From Crocinitomicaceae bacterium (GTDB lineage: Bacteria > Bacteroidota > Bacteroidia > Flavobacteriales_D > Crocinitomicaceae), in contig JAIPAL010000017.1 of assembly GCA_021740085.1 (NCBI GenBank), forward strand, positions 1 to 39,787: a stretch of 39,787 nt of DNA, read 5' to 3'. Below, piece by piece: positions 24,195 through 33,411 of the stretch (within the stretch, counting starts at the first letter, position 1; each line of letters starts with the position of its first letter). Below the pieces are notes generated by a model that was not told the DNA's origin, ran no database searches, and worked only from the letters and a program-made list of their open reading frames with translations. Both the position numbers and the translations under genes were made by a program.

Positions 24195-26285
24195 TTATAA
24201 GGTAATTCGTAATTGAACGATAAGATCAGACTTTCGACTTCCCATAATTCCCTCAGCACCAGAACTTATCGAGCTTCGATTATTATATAAAAATACGCCG
24301 TATCTCACCCATAAATCACAATGACGTAAGAAAGAATAGCGGATTAAAACGTACGCCCTACTTCCCTGATAGTAGTATGCTGGTACAGCAAAGGCATACA
24401 AGGCATTATTTTCAAATGAATACAACCTAGTATCATAATCTTCTGTATCAAATAAGGCATATCGCAAAGAAAAGTCCAAGGGGAAACTTTTCGGCTTATA
24501 CAATAAATCTTGAGAAATTAACATCCCTGTTTTATGTCCTGCACTCTCTCGATCGATGGTAACAAATTCAATTCTAGATTTGAAAGTAAAAGATTCGTTA
24601 ATTACGTAAGAGAGGTTTAATCGATAGTTCCTCTGTAAAACATCCTCCAATGGGGTAACGTTTCCGTTATAATCCCGACTATTTTTTTGACGTAACTGCT
24701 GCCTAAATCGAAAGTAAATTTCAAATATTTTGTTTGGCTTATAGCTCTGTTGGATTAAGAATTCGTGACCGTGAGACGGAGCGTCCACACCATATTTCAT
24801 CCAAGGAAATTGAAAAATATCCGCATAAGCAACTAGCGAAAAGGCGGAAGCGAGTTTTAGTTTCAAACCAGTGTAAAGCCCTTTTTCATTTTGTGTATTA
24901 CTTCCCTCAGAAAATCCAGCATTATAAAAGGTTTGATAATCTTTTTGGTAATCGCGGTATAAGATGCCAATACTTGCTTTAGGATCTAAGGCAATCATCG
25001 CCCCATGAACCATTGCCCATCCAGATTTGAATTGAGCAAGATCGCTATTCCAAACTTTTGAAACCTCGCCAAAAACATTAATATTTTTAATATTATAGGA
25101 ATAATCAGCACTGTAAGAAAAATTTTGTTTGCCTCGAAAATCGAATTGATTGTATAATTGAACGGACTTTTCATAAGGCTTATCATATCCCTGGTAAACT
25201 GCAGCTACACCTACTTTCAATCCCGCTATACTATATTTAACGTTTAAACCAGCAAGATTTTCACGCAGCAAGTTCATTTTTTCTATCTCCCTATTGGTAC
25301 GATGTAAGCCCGATAAATCAATCGTTGATATAAACTCAAGATCGTCCAGTGTAGAATCAGCAATCGAAGAGGCATCAACTCGTTTTGAAGAAACAAATGC
25401 AAGAACTGAGAAATTTCTTATACCATAATCTACAGCAAAGCCACGTAAAAATCGTGCTTCATCAACAGAGGTGTAAGGGCGGATAGGTATAGCCGTCTTC
25501 TTCATGGTGGCGAAATCTGAAGATTTACCAAATGCATAACTAGACCAAAGATTTAATCCCTGACCAACTTGTATTTGATAGTCACCAATAACCGCAGATC
25601 GAAGGTATTTACCTCCTTTAAAAAAAGCATGCGCTGAATAGAAGTCAAAACCATTTTTTTGTGCTCCTTTAAAAAATTGCTCTCCCGCATCCTTTTCAGC
25701 TGTTACACCAACACTAATATTCGTTTTGTAGGTATAGCGAAACCTAGTATAATAGCGATCCCCGTTTCCTTTGTAATAATTATTTGAATTCGCCATTATT
25801 GAATCAGAAACTTTTACATAGCCCCCCTTTTGTTCAAGCATAGGCTGATAACGCAAAAAGGTCTCATATTTACCTCCTTTCAATGCTTCTTTAAGTGAAA
25901 TGTGAAGATTATCTAATTTATCGTCAATACGAATGAATGGCATAATTAATTGGATCGTTGATAAATCCCAATAAGTTAAACTTTGTAATTCATAAATAGA
26001 AATAAACTTGCCAAATAATTTTCGATGAAGAAGTAAGTCATTAATCTGAATACTTGTCAACAAACCTAATTCATCCAAGTCTTCGCCGCTCGTCTCATTT
26101 AAATTTATTGGGTGATCAAAGAAATAATTGAGCTGCTCTATATAATTGGTTAAATCTAACTCCTCCGATTGTAATTGCTCAGAAATAAACTCTATTCGCT
26201 GCTGCACCACTTCACTTTTCACCTGACTGAAAAAAGAGCTGGTAGAAACAAAAACAAAAAACGCCCAAAGGAAGCCTCTATTCAT
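24195..26285 (-). CDS. Helix-hairpin-helix domain joined to a large outer-membrane barrel
   Basis: A 696-residue exported protein. Residues 1-20 are a signal peptide (MNRGFLWAFFVFVSTSSFFS). Residues about 58-118 contain a ComEA-like helix-hairpin-helix: PINLNETSGEDLDELGLL, a second helix with INDLLLHRKLFGKFISIYEL, and a repeat-like QSLTYWDLSTIQLIMPFI. From about residue 135 to the end, long runs of amphipathic strands with Tyr/Phe girdles (YETFLRYQPML, YYTRFRYTYKTNISVGVTAEKD, FSLRYALFDTED) and a final SDLIVQLRITL indicate a large beta-barrel. The HhH part would then face the periplasm. The usual role of HhH is DNA binding, but here it may be only a structural plug. It starts 2 bp after the PorV-like gene. 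Confidence 0.8.
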   Translation of the reverse strand: MNRGFLWAFFVFVSTSSFFSQVKSEVVQQRIEFISEQLQSEELDLTNYIEQLNYFFDHPINLNETSGEDLDELGLLTSIQINDLLLHRKLFGKFISIYELQSLTYWDLSTIQLIMPFIRIDDKLDNLHISLKEALKGGKYETFLRYQPMLEQKGGYVKVSDSIMANSNNYYKGNGDRYYTRFRYTYKTNISVGVTAEKDAGEQFFKGAQKNGFDFYSAHAFFKGGKYLRSAVIGDYQIQVGQGLNLWSSYAFGKSSDFATMKKTAIPIRPYTSVDEARFLRGFAVDYGIRNFSVLAFVSSKRVDASSIADSTLDDLEFISTIDLSGLHRTNREIEKMNLLRENLAGLNVKYSIAGLKVGVAAVYQGYDKPYEKSVQLYNQFDFRGKQNFSYSADYSYNIKNINVFGEVSKVWNSDLAQFKSGWAMVHGAMIALDPKASIGILYRDYQKDYQTFYNAGFSEGSNTQNEKGLYTGLKLKLASAFSLVAYADIFQFPWMKYGVDAPSHGHEFLIQQSYKPNKIFEIYFRFRQQLRQKNSRDYNGNVTPLEDVLQRNYRLNLSYVINESFTFKSRIEFVTIDRESAGHKTGMLISQDLLYKPKSFPLDFSLRYALFDTEDYDTRLYSFENNALYAFAVPAYYYQGSRAYVLIRYSFLRHCDLWVRYGVFLYNNRSSISSGAEGIMGSRKSDLIVQLRITL

Positions 26286-26287
26286 TT

Positions 26288-27136
26288 TTATTTCAATTGA
26301 TAGGTAAATGAGAAATTAGGCGACCATCCCAAGACTTGGTGAAAAGAGGTTCCCATATCAATCTGAAATTGATCTTTAAAAAGATAGCCAATACCAGCAG
26401 TCAATTCGATTGGATTCGTAGCTAAGCCACCACGCAAAAATAATTTTTTCATTGGACTGTACTCAATGCCGGTTTTAAGTCTAATTGGATACTCGATGTT
26501 TTTCTCAAGTTCAGCGACCACCATTACTTTTTTAGAAAAATTATATTGTGTGCCTAAGCGCATCAAAGTGGTCAATCTGTCCTCGTTATAATCAGAAATC
26601 TTAGTTCGGGTAATATTAAAGACACTAAAAGCAACTTTCCAATTTTCAGTAATTCTTGCCTTTAAACCCAATTCAGCTGTCAACGTATTCTTTCGACCAT
26701 AGGGCTCGTTTAAGCGAATTTGGTGGTAATTGAGCTGAACCCCACACGACAAAAAATCAGCTAATTTCATACTGTATCCAAGTCCAATTCTATTAGTTCG
26801 AAAATTTTTATACCCAAAAGTTTGAGCACCAACAGAAATAACTCCTACCTTCATTGGCATGGCAAAAACGAAACCTTGAGACTGAAGCTCTTTAAGCAAA
26901 AATCTATTCTCGTATGAAAGTCCGAAAGAAATCTTATCGATAGAAACTAAATTTGCCGGATTGTGGTGATAGGCCCAAATGTCGTCTATTGCTACACTTG
27001 CATTACCCAATGCATGAGAACGACTACCCATCGGCAACCATCCTTGAGCTTGAAAAAATTGACAAGAAAAGAAAAAAGCAAGAACTAGAGGAATATTTTT
27101 TCTAGCGGAATAAAATGAAGGTAAAACAAAAATCAT
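26288..27136 (-). CDS. PorV/PorQ-like outer-membrane barrel protein
   Basis: A 282-residue exported barrel. The ATG at 27136 gives a signal peptide (MIFVLPSFYSARKNIPLVLA to FFQAQ); the frame is open for 38 more codons upstream, but that lead is not signal-like and was rejected. Just after it comes the family opening MGSRSHALGNASVAIDDIWAYHHNPANL, shared by PorV, PorQ and FadL-like barrels, followed by about twelve strands. PorV and PorQ serve the type IX secretion system, but paralogues of unknown role are frequent, so no por name is given. It is followed 2 bp later by the HhH-barrel gene, implying a joint outer-membrane function. Confidence 0.75.
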   Translation of the reverse strand: MIFVLPSFYSARKNIPLVLAFFFSCQFFQAQGWLPMGSRSHALGNASVAIDDIWAYHHNPANLVSIDKISFGLSYENRFLLKELQSQGFVFAMPMKVGVISVGAQTFGYKNFRTNRIGLGYSMKLADFLSCGVQLNYHQIRLNEPYGRKNTLTAELGLKARITENWKVAFSVFNITRTKISDYNEDRLTTLMRLGTQYNFSKKVMVVAELEKNIEYPIRLKTGIEYSPMKKLFLRGGLATNPIELTAGIGYLFKDQFQIDMGTSFHQVLGWSPNFSFTYQLK

Positions 27137-27308
27137 CCAACGGTTTAAAATAAATAAAAATAAAATTACATCATTTAAATAGTATTTAGCAAAATAAACA
27201 TTCAAAAAGCTCGAATAATAATAATCATTTATTATTAAAAGAAATCTCAAATGACAATTTTACGAATCTTTAATTAATTACGCTCATCAAACATTACCAC
27301 AACTATCG

Positions 27309-27316
27309 TATATTTG
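27309..27316 (+). promoter_or_regulatory. Candidate -7 promoter element (TATATTTG) for mutAB
   Basis: Exact TAnnTTTG, 17 bp before the mutA ATG at 27334; it predicts a leader of about 10-12 nt and makes the in-frame TTG at 27328 an unlikely start. No good -33 TTG. Confidence 0.6.
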
Positions 27317-27333
27317 AAAAATAAATTTTGGAC

Positions 27334-28611
27334 ATGTCAACCATTGAATCTACCCATTCTACTAATGAAATATTTGCTTGGAAACAAAAGGTTCTTGATG
27401 AACTAAGTAAGCAGCATATTACAGAGGAATTTTACAATGAAATTGAAGACTTAAGTATATCACTTGACGATGGATTAACCCATTCTTATCAATCAACTAG
27501 CGTTCTTACACAAGGGATTTCAAATGATTGGAAGATTTGTGCGGAAAACGAAGTGTTAGATGAAGTAGAAAGCAATAAAAAATTATTGGAAGTATTAATG
27601 AATGGTGCAGACACTTTAATTATTACCACTTTAAAATATGAGCTAAATTGGGATGAATTATTCAAAGATATAGCGTTCAATTACATCACTACATTTATTC
27701 AAATAACGAATCAAAAATTACTAGATTCACTCGAAAAATGGTATTCAAACCAACCCAATTTTTTCATTACCCTTGAGTTTTCATCGAATGAAAATACCGA
27801 CGAAATAGTAGGCATGATTGCCACAACGAAAATCCCAATCAAGCTAAAAATTAATGGCTTTGCACTTCAACAATGTGGCGCAAATTCTCAACAAGAGCTG
27901 GCTTTTGTTGCCAACCAACTACATGAGGTTATATTACTATTAGAAAATAGAAAAAATATATGTTTCCAATTTAACATAGGAGTTGGATCCAATTTCATGA
28001 TTGAAATTGCAAAATTCAGAGCATTAAAAGGTCAAGTACAAACTATTTTAAAACAATATGATATTCCAAGTATTTCATTTGAAATAATTGGTGAAATAGG
28101 CTGGACAAACAAATCACTAAAAGATCCAACAACGAATCAACTTAGGCAGACGACCGAGGCACTTTCTGCTATTATTGGTGGAGTAGATTATCTTCAAATT
28201 CATCCCTACGATACGAGAAGCGTGAAAGGAAATTCAACTTTTACGCAACGAATGGCACTCAACATCTCTTCGATATTAAAAGAAGAAAGCTATCTTAAAT
28301 TAGTTAAAGATGCTTATCGCGGAAGCTATTATTTGGAACATTTGACCGATAAAATTGGAGACGGGGCCTGGAATTTATTCAAAAAATTGGAAAGTTATCA
28401 TGAAATACATTCACCAAAAAAAATAGAACTTATAGTGTCTATGGTAAATAAAACAGTCAAAATTCGTACAGAAAATTTTGAGAAAAAGGCTATCAAACTA
28501 ATTGGTCTGAATGTATTCAAAAATTCAAATCCGACAGATAATGAATGGATATTAGAACCAACATTCCTTGGTATGGAAACATTCAGATACGAAAAAATTG
28601 AGTGCAAATGA
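27334..28611 (+). CDS. mutA: Methylmalonyl-CoA mutase small subunit
   Basis: A 425-residue subunit with the mutase TIM-barrel fold, pairing with MutB to convert methylmalonyl-CoA and succinyl-CoA in propionate metabolism. Recognisable segments: [21 protein letters not shown] near residues 210-230, [27 protein letters not shown] near 268-294, and [22 protein letters not shown] near 330-351. It lacks the whole C-terminal B12-binding domain and any DxHxxG motif, as is normal for the non-catalytic subunit, which here is reduced further than the 600-residue type. The start is set at the ATG 27334, after the -7 element. Its TGA overlaps the mutB ATG (ATGA), so translation is coupled. Confidence 0.93.
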   Translation: MSTIESTHSTNEIFAWKQKVLDELSKQHITEEFYNEIEDLSISLDDGLTHSYQSTSVLTQGISNDWKICAENEVLDEVESNKKLLEVLMNGADTLIITTLKYELNWDELFKDIAFNYITTFIQITNQKLLDSLEKWYSNQPNFFITLEFSSNENTDEIVGMIATTKIPIKLKINGFALQQCGANSQQELAFVANQLHEVILLLENRKNICFQFNIGVGSNFMIEIAKFRALKGQVQTILKQYDIPSISFEIIGEIGWTNKSLKDPTTNQLRQTTEALSAIIGGVDYLQIHPYDTRSVKGNSTFTQRMALNISSILKEESYLKLVKDAYRGSYYLEHLTDKIGDGAWNLFKKLESYHEIHSPKKIELIVSMVNKTVKIRTENFEKKAIKLIGLNVFKNSNPTDNEWILEPTFLGMETFRYEKIECK

Positions 28612-30737
28612 AAAGAATTGATTTCAACAACATACATTGGCAAGAAAAACATAACTGTTCGTTAAGTAACGAAAAATCATTTGTAGAAATCAATGATGGC
28701 ATAGTAGTTCCTTCTGTATTCGATTATCCAAGTAATCCTTCCCTTGTAAACCAAGAATATTCAGGGAAATTCCCTTATAAAAGAGGCCCATATGCCTCCA
28801 TGTACTTATCTAAGCCTTGGACAATTAGACAATATGCAGGATTTTCAACCGCTGAAGACTCCAATGCATTTTACAAAAAAAACCTTAAAGAAGGACAAAA
28901 GGGACTTTCAGTTGCATTTGATTTAGCGACACATCGCGGGTATGATTCTGATCATCCTCGTGTGATCGGCGACGTTGGAAAAGCAGGAGTTGCCATCGAT
29001 TCAATTGAAGACATGAAAGTTCTTTTCCAGGATATACCCCTAGAAGAAATGTCTGTTTCAATGACAATGAATGGAGCCGTTTTACCAATATTAGCATTTT
29101 ATATTGGTGCAGCCATCGAACAAGGCGTTGAAATAAAAAATCTATCCGGTACGATCCAAAACGATATATTGAAAGAATTCATGGTTCGTAATACATACAT
29201 ATATCCGCCTAAGCCATCCATGAATATCATTGCTGATATTTTCGCCTATTGCTCTTTAAATATGCCAAAATTCAATTCAATTTCAATTTCTGGGTATCAC
29301 ATGCATGAAGCAGGAGCGACAGCCGCAATTGAACTGGCTTATACCTTGGCAGATGGTTTAGAATATATTAGAACTGGAATAAAAGCGGGATTAACAATTG
29401 ATGAATTTGCTCCTCGACTCAGTTTTTTCTGGGCTATTGGTATGAATTTTCAAGTAGAAATCGCCAAACTTAGAGCGGGAAGAAAACTTTGGGCTAAGCT
29501 GGTAGAGCAATTTAATCCAAGCAATTCTAAATCATTGATTTTACGAACTCATTGTCAAACATCGGGTTGGTCATTGACAGAACAAGATCCATTCAACAAT
29601 ATTACTCGAACATGTATTGAAGCATTGGCAGGCGTTCTTGGTGGGACACAATCATTACATACCAATGCCTTGGATGAAGCCATTGCATTACCCACCGATT
29701 TTTCAGCACGAATTGCGAGAAATACACAACTTTATTTACAACATGAAATTGGAATCACTCAATTTATTGATCCAACTGGCGGTAGTTTGTACATAGAATA
29801 TTTGACAGAGGAACTCATACAGAAAGCAGAGTTGCTCATCCAAGAGGTAGAAAATTTAGGAGGAATGGCGCTAGCAATTGAAAAAGGAGTCCCAAAAATG
29901 AGAATTGAAGAATCTGCAGCAAAAAAACAAGCACAAATCGATTCAGTAATGGATGTTATTGTTGGCGTTAATCGATTCACGAATTTCGAAGAATCAACGC
30001 TTGAATTACGAGATGTTGACAATACCGAAGTACTCAAACAGCAATTGATAAAACTAAGAGAAATCAAGGGAAATAGAGACAATGATAAAGTAGATGAGTT
30101 ATTAAAAACATTACAAGCTGCAGCAAAAGATGGAAAAGATAACTTACTCGAACTTGCCATAAAATGCGCTTTAGCAAGATGTACCCTTGGAGAAATATCT
30201 GATGCCCTTGAAAATGAATTTGGGCGATATCAAGCCAAAATAAATACCATAAGCGGCGTTTATGAAAAACTAGCTATGAAAAACGAACAATTTATTAAAG
30301 CAAAAGAATTGTGTGTTAATTTTGCTTCATTAGAAGGCAGAAGACCCCGCATATTAATAGCGAAAATGGGACAAGATGGCCATGACCGTGGCGCAAAAAT
30401 AATAGCAACTGCCTTTGCCGATATTGGATTTGATGTTGACATGGGGCCATTATTTCAGACACCTGATGAAGTAGCCAAGCAAGCAATTGAAAACGATGTA
30501 CACATTGTAGGCGTTTCATCATTAGCAGCTGGACATAAAACCTTAGTTCCTGCTTTGATTCAAGCATTAAAAGATAGAAATAGAAAAGATATTCTAGTCG
30601 TTGTTGGAGGGGTCATTCCTAAACAAGATTATGCCTTTTTAAAAGAAGAAGGGGTATTCGGAATATATGGCCCTGGAACAGTTTTAGCCGAAGCAGCGCA
30701 AGAAATATTATCCCTCTTATTATCAAGTCACAATTAA
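28608..30737 (+). CDS. mutB: Methylmalonyl-CoA mutase large (catalytic) subunit
   Basis: A 709-residue adenosylcobalamin-dependent mutase. The barrel domain (to about residue 560) includes [10 protein letters not shown], where the substrate tyrosine lies, [24 protein letters not shown] with the active-site histidine, and [14 protein letters not shown]. The C-terminal cobalamin-binding domain carries D590-G-H592-DRG, in which the histidine binds cobalt from below, plus VVGGVIP and FGIYGPGT. The start is the ATG at 28608 overlapping the mutA stop; an in-frame GTG two codons upstream is unlikely. It links odd-chain fatty acid and branched amino acid breakdown to the TCA cycle. No mutase chaperone (MeaB) or epimerase is in the window. 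Confidence 0.97.
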   Translation: MKRIDFNNIHWQEKHNCSLSNEKSFVEINDGIVVPSVFDYPSNPSLVNQEYSGKFPYKRGPYASMYLSKPWTIRQYAGFSTAEDSNAFYKKNLKEGQKGLSVAFDLATHRGYDSDHPRVIGDVGKAGVAIDSIEDMKVLFQDIPLEEMSVSMTMNGAVLPILAFYIGAAIEQGVEIKNLSGTIQNDILKEFMVRNTYIYPPKPSMNIIADIFAYCSLNMPKFNSISISGYHMHEAGATAAIELAYTLADGLEYIRTGIKAGLTIDEFAPRLSFFWAIGMNFQVEIAKLRAGRKLWAKLVEQFNPSNSKSLILRTHCQTSGWSLTEQDPFNNITRTCIEALAGVLGGTQSLHTNALDEAIALPTDFSARIARNTQLYLQHEIGITQFIDPTGGSLYIEYLTEELIQKAELLIQEVENLGGMALAIEKGVPKMRIEESAAKKQAQIDSVMDVIVGVNRFTNFEESTLELRDVDNTEVLKQQLIKLREIKGNRDNDKVDELLKTLQAAAKDGKDNLLELAIKCALARCTLGEISDALENEFGRYQAKINTISGVYEKLAMKNEQFIKAKELCVNFASLEGRRPRILIAKMGQDGHDRGAKIIATAFADIGFDVDMGPLFQTPDEVAKQAIENDVHIVGVSSLAAGHKTLVPALIQALKDRNRKDILVVVGGVIPKQDYAFLKEEGVFGIYGPGTVLAEAAQEILSLLLSSHN

Positions 30738-30786
30738 TTTGTAAATTCGGCATAGAATTTGAATTAGTTGCCCCAAATTTTTACAT

Positions 30787-31908
30787 ATGAAAAAAATACT
30801 TTTACTCGCTATTTTATCACTTTTTGGTTCCCTATCTCTTAGTGCTCAAACAGCTGAAATAACCGCAGCAAAAAGACTCGTAGAACCTGTATTCGAAAGA
30901 GTTGTGAAGCCTGAAAATATTGTAGAATTGAAAAGTATTTTAAAAAATACCAAAGGAAAACCAAGTTATCTATGGGCTATAAGTGGCACCAAAGGAAAAG
31001 AATGGGATTTTGAAAAAGGATCGAGTGAAACCAACGAAAAAATCAAAGTTACTTTCAATAAATTAGGTAATTATACGATCACCTTAACTGTAATTTTCGA
31101 TAAAAACACCGACAACGAAACCGAAATTGAAACCGAAATCGAGGATTATATTACAGTACGAAGTGTGTTCCCTGAATTAGCAGCGCTATACGCACAAAAA
31201 CCTAAGCCAAATTATGAAAAATTAACGCTTAGAGCTTCTGATTTCATTGCAAAACCAAAATACGCAAATGACCCTACCCCCTACTTGTTTTTAGCTAAAG
31301 GTTTATACGGTCTTGTGAAAGAAGGCAATGCAGAACCAGAATTTGAAAGCGCCTTAGAAGAATCCATTTCAGCTTTACAATCAGCAGTGGAATTGGACAA
31401 AAATGGGGTTTTAAATGATGTAGAGCATCAAAATTTCATCAATGATTTAGAGGGCTATTTATTACGTGAATACCTAGAAGTTCATCTGGATGGTAAACTC
31501 CCAGATTTGGGTGAAGCGATTGATTTATACAAACAAACAACGCTAAATCCAATTTCAATAAATTTCCTAGAAGCCTATTATAAATACAAAATGAAAAATG
31601 CAAAAGCAGCAAACATAATATGGTCAACTGAAATACCCAAATTATTGAAATATGAACGCTTAGAGATAGATGGAAAATTCTCCAATAGTTTTAAAAATGA
31701 ACTTGGTAATACTATTCAACTAACCGAATCAGATATAAAAGCTTTGAAATATGGAATAATGTATTCAGCCATTATCCTTAGAGAAAGAGATAAAAATGCT
31801 GAAAAAGCATGTGAGTTATTACGAAAAGTTGACCCATGGTTCCAATTCGACAAAGATTTTAGAGACTTATTTGAAGGGGACCTTTTCTCTAGCTGTGTAA
31901 AAAAATAA
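30787..31908 (+). CDS. Exported PKD-like/helical-repeat protein of unknown function
   Basis: A 373-residue protein with signal peptide MKKILLLAILSLFGSLSLSAQ. Residues about 40-130 resemble a PKD/Ig-like domain: YLWAISGTKGKEWDFEKGSS, then KVTFNKLGNYTITLTVIF, with the typical F-x-x-x-G-x-Y-x-I-T-L-T-V strand. The remaining part is helical and TPR-like (FLAKGLYGLVKEGNAEPEFE, SALEESISALQSAVELDKNG, then EACELLRKVDPWFQFD). It is expected in the periplasm or at the outer membrane. Such a mix could serve as a scaffold or glycan-binding protein. It follows mutB by 49 bp, but nothing links it to that pathway. I do not recognise a named family. Confidence 0.75.
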   Translation: MKKILLLAILSLFGSLSLSAQTAEITAAKRLVEPVFERVVKPENIVELKSILKNTKGKPSYLWAISGTKGKEWDFEKGSSETNEKIKVTFNKLGNYTITLTVIFDKNTDNETEIETEIEDYITVRSVFPELAALYAQKPKPNYEKLTLRASDFIAKPKYANDPTPYLFLAKGLYGLVKEGNAEPEFESALEESISALQSAVELDKNGVLNDVEHQNFINDLEGYLLREYLEVHLDGKLPDLGEAIDLYKQTTLNPISINFLEAYYKYKMKNAKAANIIWSTEIPKLLKYERLEIDGKFSNSFKNELGNTIQLTESDIKALKYGIMYSAIILRERDKNAEKACELLRKVDPWFQFDKDFRDLFEGDLFSSCVKK

Positions 31909-31964
31909 ACACTCCATCATTCATAACTTTTTCTGCACTCAAGTTTTGTTCACTCCATCAATGC

Positions 31965-31972
31965 TATATTTG
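31965..31972 (+). promoter_or_regulatory. Candidate promoter (-7 TATATTTG) placed for a near-leaderless divIC message
   Basis: Exact TAnnTTTG that ends 4 bp before the ATG, with TTTTG (31944-31948) 16 bp upstream as a -33 element. Transcription would then start at or next to the ATG. Confidence 0.6.
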
Positions 31973-31976
31973 AACT

Positions 31977-32261
31977 ATGGCGAAAATTCCTTCTTTCCTG
32001 AAAAATAAATATGTCTTAACCATATTTGTATTTATTATTTACGCTTTGTTTTTAGATGACACAGATGTTTTTTCATTGGTGCATAATCTAAATAAACGAA
32101 GCGAGTTAAGCACTCAAAATAATAGTATGAAAAAACAATTGACTGAAACCCAAAAAACCTTAAGGCAACTCCACAATATAAATTATTTAGAGACATATGC
32201 TCGTTCAAAGAAATTCTTCAAAAAAGAAAACGAAGAAATTTTTGTGATTACTTATAAATGA
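31977..32261 (+). CDS. Septum formation initiator family protein (DivIC/FtsB-like)
   Basis: A 94-residue bitopic membrane protein. A short cytoplasmic basic start (MAKIPSFLKNK) leads to one transmembrane helix (YVLTIFVFIIYALFL), then a periplasmic coiled coil (about residues 35-75, LNKRSELSTQNNSMKKQLTE) and the closing motif YARSKKFFKKENEEIFVI, which matches the Y-A-R-E-x-Y-x-x-K/P-x-x-E-x-V/I box of the FtsB/DivIC family. It would join FtsL- and FtsQ-like proteins in activating septal cell-wall synthesis. Its last 14 bp overlap the end of the convergent SpoIID-like gene. Confidence 0.88.
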   Translation: MAKIPSFLKNKYVLTIFVFIIYALFLDDTDVFSLVHNLNKRSELSTQNNSMKKQLTETQKTLRQLHNINYLETYARSKKFFKKENEEIFVITYK

Positions 32262-33390
32262 TTTTAGAAATCGTAAAATCAGGGAAATAAAATCCAATTA
32301 TTTGATCAAAAGAATAACTATTTCTAGCCATTTTCATGGCACCTTCTTGGCATAATCCAACACCATGACCAAAGCCATGGCCATTAAGCACCATGAACTC
32401 CCCTTCTTTTCTTGCATTGAAATACGTTGATTTAAGTTTAAATTCTTCCCGTAAATCCCTTAATGGAATTCCATACGCAGGATGCAAATAAAATGCCTGA
32501 CGTTCCTCTTGTTTAAAATCATACAGTAATTGCATACTCAAGCTGTCATCTATCGGGAAATTATAATCGTTAACTAAGAAACTAATCCAATCCAGAAGTG
32601 GAATTGATTTAGTCCAAGTGGCTTGTTTCGTGTATATGCAGAATGTATCTTGGAATGAATGTAATCCTTCGATATTTTCATTCCATACTTGCGAAGGATT
32701 GCAGGTTTGACCTCCACAATTCGCTGAAAAAAAAGTGGGTGCGAAATCACCATTCTTTAAGCAAAGAATTTGCTGTTTTGTAGCACTGACTGCCGAATCA
32801 ATTTGTGTATTATTTAATCGCTTATGATGATAGACCTGACAATGAACTCTATCACATAATTGATACCCATCGGTGGAATGCTTTAGCTCATTTTTTTTTG
32901 CGTAGGTCCTACTTATGATCGCTTGAACTTTATAATATTCATATTTCTGTCCATAACCTGCTTCTGATTCAATAACACCTTCAAGGTACGTTTCTAAATC
33001 GACCTCATTCACCACACGCATCGACGATTTCAATGCGGTAATTACAAAATTTCCTTCATACTGGCGGGCATTAAAAACTGGATTAATTCCCGTGAACTGA
33101 ATAGATTGTTCTTCAAAAAGAGATAATAGAGATAACTTTCTGATCGCTGTATATTTATTTCCCTTAAAATTGACCGTTAAGTTACCGGACGATACATATA
33201 TTACCTCAATGATATCGTTTGAATTTACCAAACCCAAATAAATTGAATCTGCCATTACGTGATAATTCCCAGATGCTTTATTGATTTTTATTTTCTTCAA
33301 TTTGTAATCGGTCAAAACACCAATTTGCATAGTTTGCGCAAACCCATTTTGCAAAAGGAGCAAGACTAAAAGTATAAATAGATTTCTCAA
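32248..33390 (-). CDS. SpoIID/LytB-domain exported protein
   Basis: A 380-residue protein with signal peptide MRNLFILLVLLLLQNGFAQ. From about residue 115 it carries a SpoIID domain: DLETYLEGVIESEAGYGQKYEYYKVQAIISRTYA with the likely catalytic glutamate in ESE, DRVHCQVYHH, FFSANCGGQTCNPSQVW, and near the C-terminus GHGFGHGVGLCQEGAMKMA. SpoIID-type proteins are lytic transglycosylases acting on glycan strands lacking stem peptides; in Gram-negative bacteria they probably work in cell-wall remodelling around division. It comes 21 bp after lpxB in the surE-lpxB operon and overlaps the convergent divIC-like gene by 14 bp. Confidence 0.9.
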   Translation of the reverse strand: MRNLFILLVLLLLQNGFAQTMQIGVLTDYKLKKIKINKASGNYHVMADSIYLGLVNSNDIIEVIYVSSGNLTVNFKGNKYTAIRKLSLLSLFEEQSIQFTGINPVFNARQYEGNFVITALKSSMRVVNEVDLETYLEGVIESEAGYGQKYEYYKVQAIISRTYAKKNELKHSTDGYQLCDRVHCQVYHHKRLNNTQIDSAVSATKQQILCLKNGDFAPTFFSANCGGQTCNPSQVWNENIEGLHSFQDTFCIYTKQATWTKSIPLLDWISFLVNDYNFPIDDSLSMQLLYDFKQEERQAFYLHPAYGIPLRDLREEFKLKSTYFNARKEGEFMVLNGHGFGHGVGLCQEGAMKMARNSYSFDQIIGFYFPDFTISKIIYK

Positions 33391-33411
33391 GATATTATTA
33401 ATTCCATTAAG

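Noticed and set aside
27137-27250. N-terminal extension of the PorV/PorQ-like protein by 38 residues
   Set aside because: The extension is not signal-like and would place a signal peptide internally; the ATG at 27136 gives a proper export signal.
29759-30160. Antisense frame of 133 codons inside mutB
   Set aside because: Serine/phenylalanine-rich low-complexity translation typical of the strand opposite a conserved gene.
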